A DNA stretch of 64,000 bases from JBJYIN01 sp046237015. Its GTDB lineage: Bacteria; Pseudomonadota; Gammaproteobacteria; Enterobacterales; Enterobacteriaceae. Where the stretch lies: positions 1 to 64,000 of the forward strand of contig NZ_JBJYIN010000015.1 in the NCBI RefSeq assembly GCF_046237015.1, read 5' to 3'. Below are positions 61,202 to 64,000 of the stretch, piece by piece. A program made the position numbers and the translations under genes. The notes beneath the pieces are model-generated. The model worked only from the letters and a program-made list of their open reading frames with translations, was not told the origin of the DNA and did no database searches. The first letter of the stretch is position 1; every line of letters starts with the position of its first letter.

Positions 61202-61669
61202 AGATATCCCCTTTTTCCTTTGACAGTATCTCGTTATTAAGAGGCGATAAACGTGATTAGCGACTCTCTATATTCATCAAATCGAAAATTCGAAAATGAG
61301 AGTGAAAAATAAACGAAGAACAATATTAATAAAGGAATAATTCGTTAATATTTTTAACCAATAACACCATGATTTTGATTCACCATAGGAAGTAAAACAG
61401 TGTGATGAGCTTCTCGTGCAACGTGAATGCTGCCAGGGAGCTGAAAAAATGTGCTGATGTATTGAGTGGTATATGCGCTGTGTTCGCATCCTGCGGGGCC
61501 TACGGTGGATCACGTTTCCGCAGATTGAGATCTTTGGTAATAGAAGCAGAACAGGATACATTATTGATATAGACCTCTGTCGCTTTTACATGATGTGGCA
61601 CAATGCGTGTAGATGGGCTGAGCTTGTAGATTGTCTAAAGAATCAGTTTGCTTTAAGAGGAGTACGCCA
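61202..61669. other. Divergent intergenic region before the HTH-ribokinase operon and ubiT
   Basis: 468 bp with no credible gene. AT-rich sequence near 61260-61380 should hold the minus-strand operon promoter; it includes the tandem word CGAAAAT (61283 and 61292 regions). TGTGATGAGCTTCTCGTG near 61402 is a poor CRP match. The ubiT ribosome site AAGAGGAG is at 61655-61662. Confidence 0.45.
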
Positions 61670-62194
61670 GTGTTGGAAAAACTACGGGCGCAGATCGTGC
61701 GCCAAGGGCCAGGTTTGTTGGGGAAGCCTTTAAAGTTCACTCCTTTTGCGTTGCAGCGCCAGGTTCTGGAGCAGATGTTGCACTGGCAGTTCCGCCAGGC
61801 GTTGGACGATGGCGATTTGGCCTTTCTGGAAGGTCGCTGGTTAAAAATTGAAGTCCGTGATGTTGGCTTGCAGTGGTTTATGACGTTACGTGATAACCGC
61901 TTGATCGTAAGCCAACAGGAAACCCCGGATGTCAGTTTTAGCGCAGATGCTAACGATCTCATCCTGATCGCTGCACGTAAGGAGGATCCTGATACGTTGT
62001 TCTTTCAGCGTCGTCTCCGTATTGAGGGGGACACGGAACTAGGGTTATACGTGAAGAACTTGATGGATGCGATCGAGCTGGAGACGATGCCGCCAGCGTT
62101 GCGTATCGGTTTGGTTCAACTGGCGAATTTTGTTGAAGCTGGCTTGCAGGAGGGCGTGGGGCAAACGGCTGACCACGCACCTGTCTCATGCTAG
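61670..62194 (+). CDS. ubiT: O2-independent ubiquinone biosynthesis accessory factor UbiT (SCP2)
   Basis: SCP2-fold lipid-binding protein that replaces UbiJ in anaerobic ubiquinone synthesis. 174 aa, equal to E. coli. GTG 61670 is chosen: AAGAGGAG is 7 bases upstream and the protein then starts LEKLRAQIV like E. coli LDKLRSRIV. Thirteen more in-frame codons upstream are not family sequence. Conserved core TPFALQRQVLEQMLHWQFRQ and IEGDTELGLYVKNLMDAIELE. It overlaps yhbS by 7 bases, as an operon. Confidence 0.96.
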   Translation: MLEKLRAQIVRQGPGLLGKPLKFTPFALQRQVLEQMLHWQFRQALDDGDLAFLEGRWLKIEVRDVGLQWFMTLRDNRLIVSQQETPDVSFSADANDLILIAARKEDPDTLFFQRRLRIEGDTELGLYVKNLMDAIELETMPPALRIGLVQLANFVEAGLQEGVGQTADHAPVSC

Positions 62195-62730
62195 TCCGTG
62201 TTGAAATACCCGTTGATGCAGCAGGAATTGATAGCCTGTTGCGACGTACTTTCCCGACGGGGGCCGAGGCTGACCTGGTGCATCAACTGCGCGAAGATGG
62301 ACAATTGACGCTGGGTGTTGTGGCGACGGACGATGAAGGTGGCGTGGTGGGGTATGCGGCATTCAGCCCTGTGCTTATTGAGGGTGAAGATCGGCAATGG
62401 GTCGCGCTCGCACCCTTAGCGGTCGACGAAAGCCTGCGGCGTCAAGGGCTGGGTGAAAAACTGGTTTACGAAGGGTTGGATACGCTGAACGAATTTAGCT
62501 ATACCGCTGTTGTCGTGCTGGGTGATCCGACTTACTACTCTCGTTTTGGTTTCACGCTTGCTGCGGAGCAGAACTTGCACTGTCGTTGGCCGGATAGCGA
62601 ATCGGCCTTTCAGGTTTATCCGCTGTCGGATAATTATGTTGCCGATGACGATTGTGCTGAAGGTGAACAAGGGTTCGACGGTGCGAGTGGATTGGTGGAA
62701 TATGCCGAGCCGTTTACCCGCTTTTTCTAA
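62188..62730 (+). CDS. yhbS: GNAT-family N-acetyltransferase YhbS
   Basis: 180 aa (167 in E. coli). GNAT fold with the acetyl-CoA loop RRQGLGEKLV near 88-97 and VVVLGDPTYYSRFGF near 107-121. Substrate not established. It has about a dozen extra acidic residues near 150-163 (VADDDCAEGEQGF) relative to E. coli, just before the conserved SGLVEYAEPF end. Overlaps ubiT, converges with yhbQ 10 bp away. Confidence 0.93.
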   Translation: MLVRVEIPVDAAGIDSLLRRTFPTGAEADLVHQLREDGQLTLGVVATDDEGGVVGYAAFSPVLIEGEDRQWVALAPLAVDESLRRQGLGEKLVYEGLDTLNEFSYTAVVVLGDPTYYSRFGFTLAAEQNLHCRWPDSESAFQVYPLSDNYVADDDCAEGEQGFDGASGLVEYAEPFTRFF

Positions 62731-62739
62731 CGCGATGTG

Positions 62740-63051
62740 TTAGCAGAGTGTGCCAGCAGATAGCGTATCAATACTGAGTGTCTCAGGCTGGTTCTGCACC
62801 AGCCTTTCTTTTTGGCTTTTGTTCAACTGCTTGATGCGATATTCCAGTTTAAGCGCATTTGAGCGATCGCCTACCGGGCACTGAAAGACCAGCGTCAACT
62901 CCCCCTTTCCTCGCAGAGATTTTGCCCCTTTTCCCGTTTGATGTTGATTCAGACGGCGACTGACATCCGTCGTGATGCCGGTATAAAGCGAGCCTGATGG
63001 AGTACGCAAGAGGTAAACATACCAACAAGGATTTTTTGAATCTTCAGCCAT
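62740..63051 (-). CDS. yhbQ: GIY-YIG nuclease superfamily protein YhbQ
   Basis: 103 aa (about 100 in E. coli). GIY-YIG domain of the UPF0213 group with WYVYLLRT and YTGITTD as the two halves of the motif, the conserved Arg in RRLNQHQ and Glu in LKLEYRIKQLNK. Members of this group act on branched or damaged DNA in some reports; the cellular role is uncertain. Single gene, convergent with yhbS and divergent from deoC. Confidence 0.93.
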   Translation of the reverse strand: MAEDSKNPCWYVYLLRTPSGSLYTGITTDVSRRLNQHQTGKGAKSLRGKGELTLVFQCPVGDRSNALKLEYRIKQLNKSQKERLVQNQPETLSIDTLSAGTLC

Positions 63052-63285
63052 AGGTGAATCGCAGTTTCGGAAACAATACGGTTAATGAGGCGCTTACTGT
63101 AATTAGCTTTCACATACAGTAAAAGAATAATGGCGAAAAATAGGGCTTTTTCCCCTTTATTTCCCTCGTGTGACCAATCAGTTCTCCGCAGGTCAATAAT
63201 TATCCTACTCTGCATACGGTTTCTCTTTGAATCAGGGAGAAACCGCTATGCTTAACTCATCGACAGGGATATTCATAGAATTACA

Positions 63286-63353
63286 TGTGACAAAAATCAC
63301 ATATAATTGTTTTCTATTGCATTCGATTTACATTAAATGTGAAGAAAAACACA
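63286..63353 (+). promoter_or_regulatory. deoP2-like CRP/CytR control array upstream of deoC
   Basis: TGTGA-N6-TCACA at 63286-63301 is a perfect CRP consensus, and TGTGA-N6-ACACA at 63338-63353 is a close second. Their centres are 52 bp apart, as at E. coli deoP2. Between them ATTGCATT (63316-63323) matches the CytR octamer GTTGCATT at 7 of 8, and TTTACATT (63327-63334) at 6 of 8. Predicts cAMP-CRP activation and CytR repression of deoC. Confidence 0.75.
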
Positions 63354-63590
63354 AAATAGCCGGGAGCGGCGTGTTCAACTTGTTGAATCATTTCTTTCGG
63401 CGCTGAAGTGATCGCGGAAGAAATCGCAGAGGAAGATTGATTGCGGTGAGAGGGATTTCGGTGGCCTCGACAGGTACTTTTCTCAGAGCGCTATCTTCAG
63501 GGAACCAAGTCCGCTCGCCAAACGTACTGGTATTCAACGATATCAGGTGATGTTTTTTGCCGTAAACCGGCTGACGAGTTGGAGTGTTGT
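63354..63590 (+). other. Leader between the deo control array and deoC
   Basis: About 235 bp without a convincing gene. A short frame GTG ATC GCG to TGA (about 63409-63441, ten codons) and a 70-codon antisense frame exist but have no support. The rest of the yhbQ-deoC gap (63052-63285) shows nothing but AT-rich sequence before the first CRP site. Confidence 0.45.
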
Positions 63591-64000
63591 ATGACGACAT
63601 TAACTGCCGCAGCGCAGCGTGCGCTGGGGTTGATGGATTTAACCACCCTTAACGACGATGATACGGATGACAAGATTATCGCGTTATGTCATCAGGCTAA
63701 AAGCCCGGCGGGGAAAACGGCGGCGATTTGCCTCTATCCACGTTTCATTCCACTGGCGCGCAAAATTCTGCGTGAGCAGGGAACGCCCGATATCCGCATT
63801 GCCACAGTAACCAATTTTCCCCACGGCAATGATGATATTGATATTGCGGTAGCGGAAACCAAAGCGGCGATAGCCTACGGTGCGGACGAAGTGGATGTCG
63901 TATTTCCTTATCGTTCGTTAATGATGGGTGATTCGCAGCCTGGTTTTGCATTGGTCAAAGCCTGCAAAGCAGTATGTCAGGCAGCCAACGTTCTGCTGAA
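63591..64000 (+). CDS. deoC: Deoxyribose-phosphate aldolase (5' part, cut by window end)
   Basis: Cleaves 2-deoxyribose-5-phosphate to acetaldehyde and glyceraldehyde-3-phosphate in deoxynucleoside catabolism. The visible 136 codons match the first half of the 259-aa E. coli enzyme: LMDLTTLNDDDTD near 15-27, AAICLYPRFIPLARK, VTNFPHGNDDIDIA and YGADEVDVVFPYRSLMMG, which contains the active-site Asp102 region. The catalytic Lys lies beyond the edge. GGAG precedes the ATG. Expected to head the deoCABD operon. Confidence 0.97.
   Translation, partial: MTTLTAAAQRALGLMDLTTLNDDDTDDKIIALCHQAKSPAGKTAAICLYPRFIPLARKILREQGTPDIRIATVTNFPHGNDDIDIAVAETKAAIAYGADEVDVVFPYRSLMMGDSQPGFALVKACKAVCQAANVLL

Noticed and set aside
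61402..61420. CRP site TGTGATGAGCTTCTCGTG before the HTH-ribokinase operon
   Set aside because: The second half-site matches poorly and its distance from the operon start is large.
63388..63600. 70-codon minus-strand frame in the deoC leader
   Set aside because: It overlaps the deoC start, has no recognisable family and sits in a regulatory leader.

Overview
The window is chromosomal DNA of a gammaproteobacterium of the order Enterobacterales. It is most likely a soft-rot Pectobacteriaceae, with Pectobacterium the best guess. This rests on near-identity of many proteins to remembered E. coli sequences, on enterobacterial gene order (rpsU-dnaG-rpoD, argR/mdh, ispB/rplU-rpmA-yhbE-obgE, greA/rlmE-ftsH-folP-glmM-secG-tRNA-Leu, tRNA-fMet-rimP-nusA-infB-rbfA-truB-rpsO-pnp-nlpI-deaD, yhbW-ubiV-ubiU, ubiT-yhbS-yhbQ, deoC), and on ERIC-type intergenic repeats. 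The genus is inference; no database search was possible.

Layout. Positions 1-4.1 kb are the right end of a prophage or phage-tail-like bacteriocin locus: an invertase-type crossover site, a Gin/Pin-like DNA invertase, and three overlapping genes ending in a hub/spike baseplate protein. A decayed zone with inverted repeats follows, up to the 3' end of a tRNA-Ile2 gene. From 4.7 to 12.6 kb come mug, the macromolecular-synthesis operon (rpsU-dnaG-rpoD), tsaD, argR and mdh. From 12.7 to 20.2 kb lies an accessory catabolic cluster: a GntR/FCD regulator divergent from a two-subunit class I fumarase/tartrate-dehydratase-like enzyme, an enolase-superfamily enzyme, a DcuC-type transporter and an MmgE/PrpD protein. 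It looks like a hydroxy-dicarboxylate pathway whose substrate cannot be read from sequence. From 20.4 to 21.9 kb are sfsB and two tandem Mu-repressor-type DNA-binding paralogues. From 21.9 to 34.7 kb is a conserved core block from ispB to tRNA-Leu.

The 34.7-39.7 kb interval is an apparent island between tRNA-Leu and tRNA-fMet. It carries dgkA, a two-component system and a lipid A phosphoethanolamine transferase (eptA). A second imperfect copy of the tRNA-Leu 3' end lies at its far edge. Core genes resume at 39.7-52.1 kb (rimP to deaD, with the tiny gene yrbN overlapping deaD), followed by an ERIC-like repeat and cptA. Then come yhbW, ubiV and ubiU. Between ubiU and ubiT, which from memory are divergent neighbours in E. 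coli, sits a three-gene operon on the minus strand: an HTH-ribokinase fusion, a nucleoside hydrolase and a second DcuC-type transporter. The window ends with ubiT, yhbS, yhbQ and the 5' part of deoC behind a deoP2-like pair of CRP sites.

How the genes work together. The core supplies transcription, replication, translation and RNA decay. The accessory parts add phage-tail structures, organic-acid and nucleoside salvage, and phosphoethanolamine decoration of the outer membrane: eptA with dgkA to recycle diacylglycerol, and cptA for the LPS core. The less usual parts are the 12.7-20.2 kb acid cluster, the tRNA-Leu island, the kinase-hydrolase-DcuC operon and the Mu-like regulator pair.
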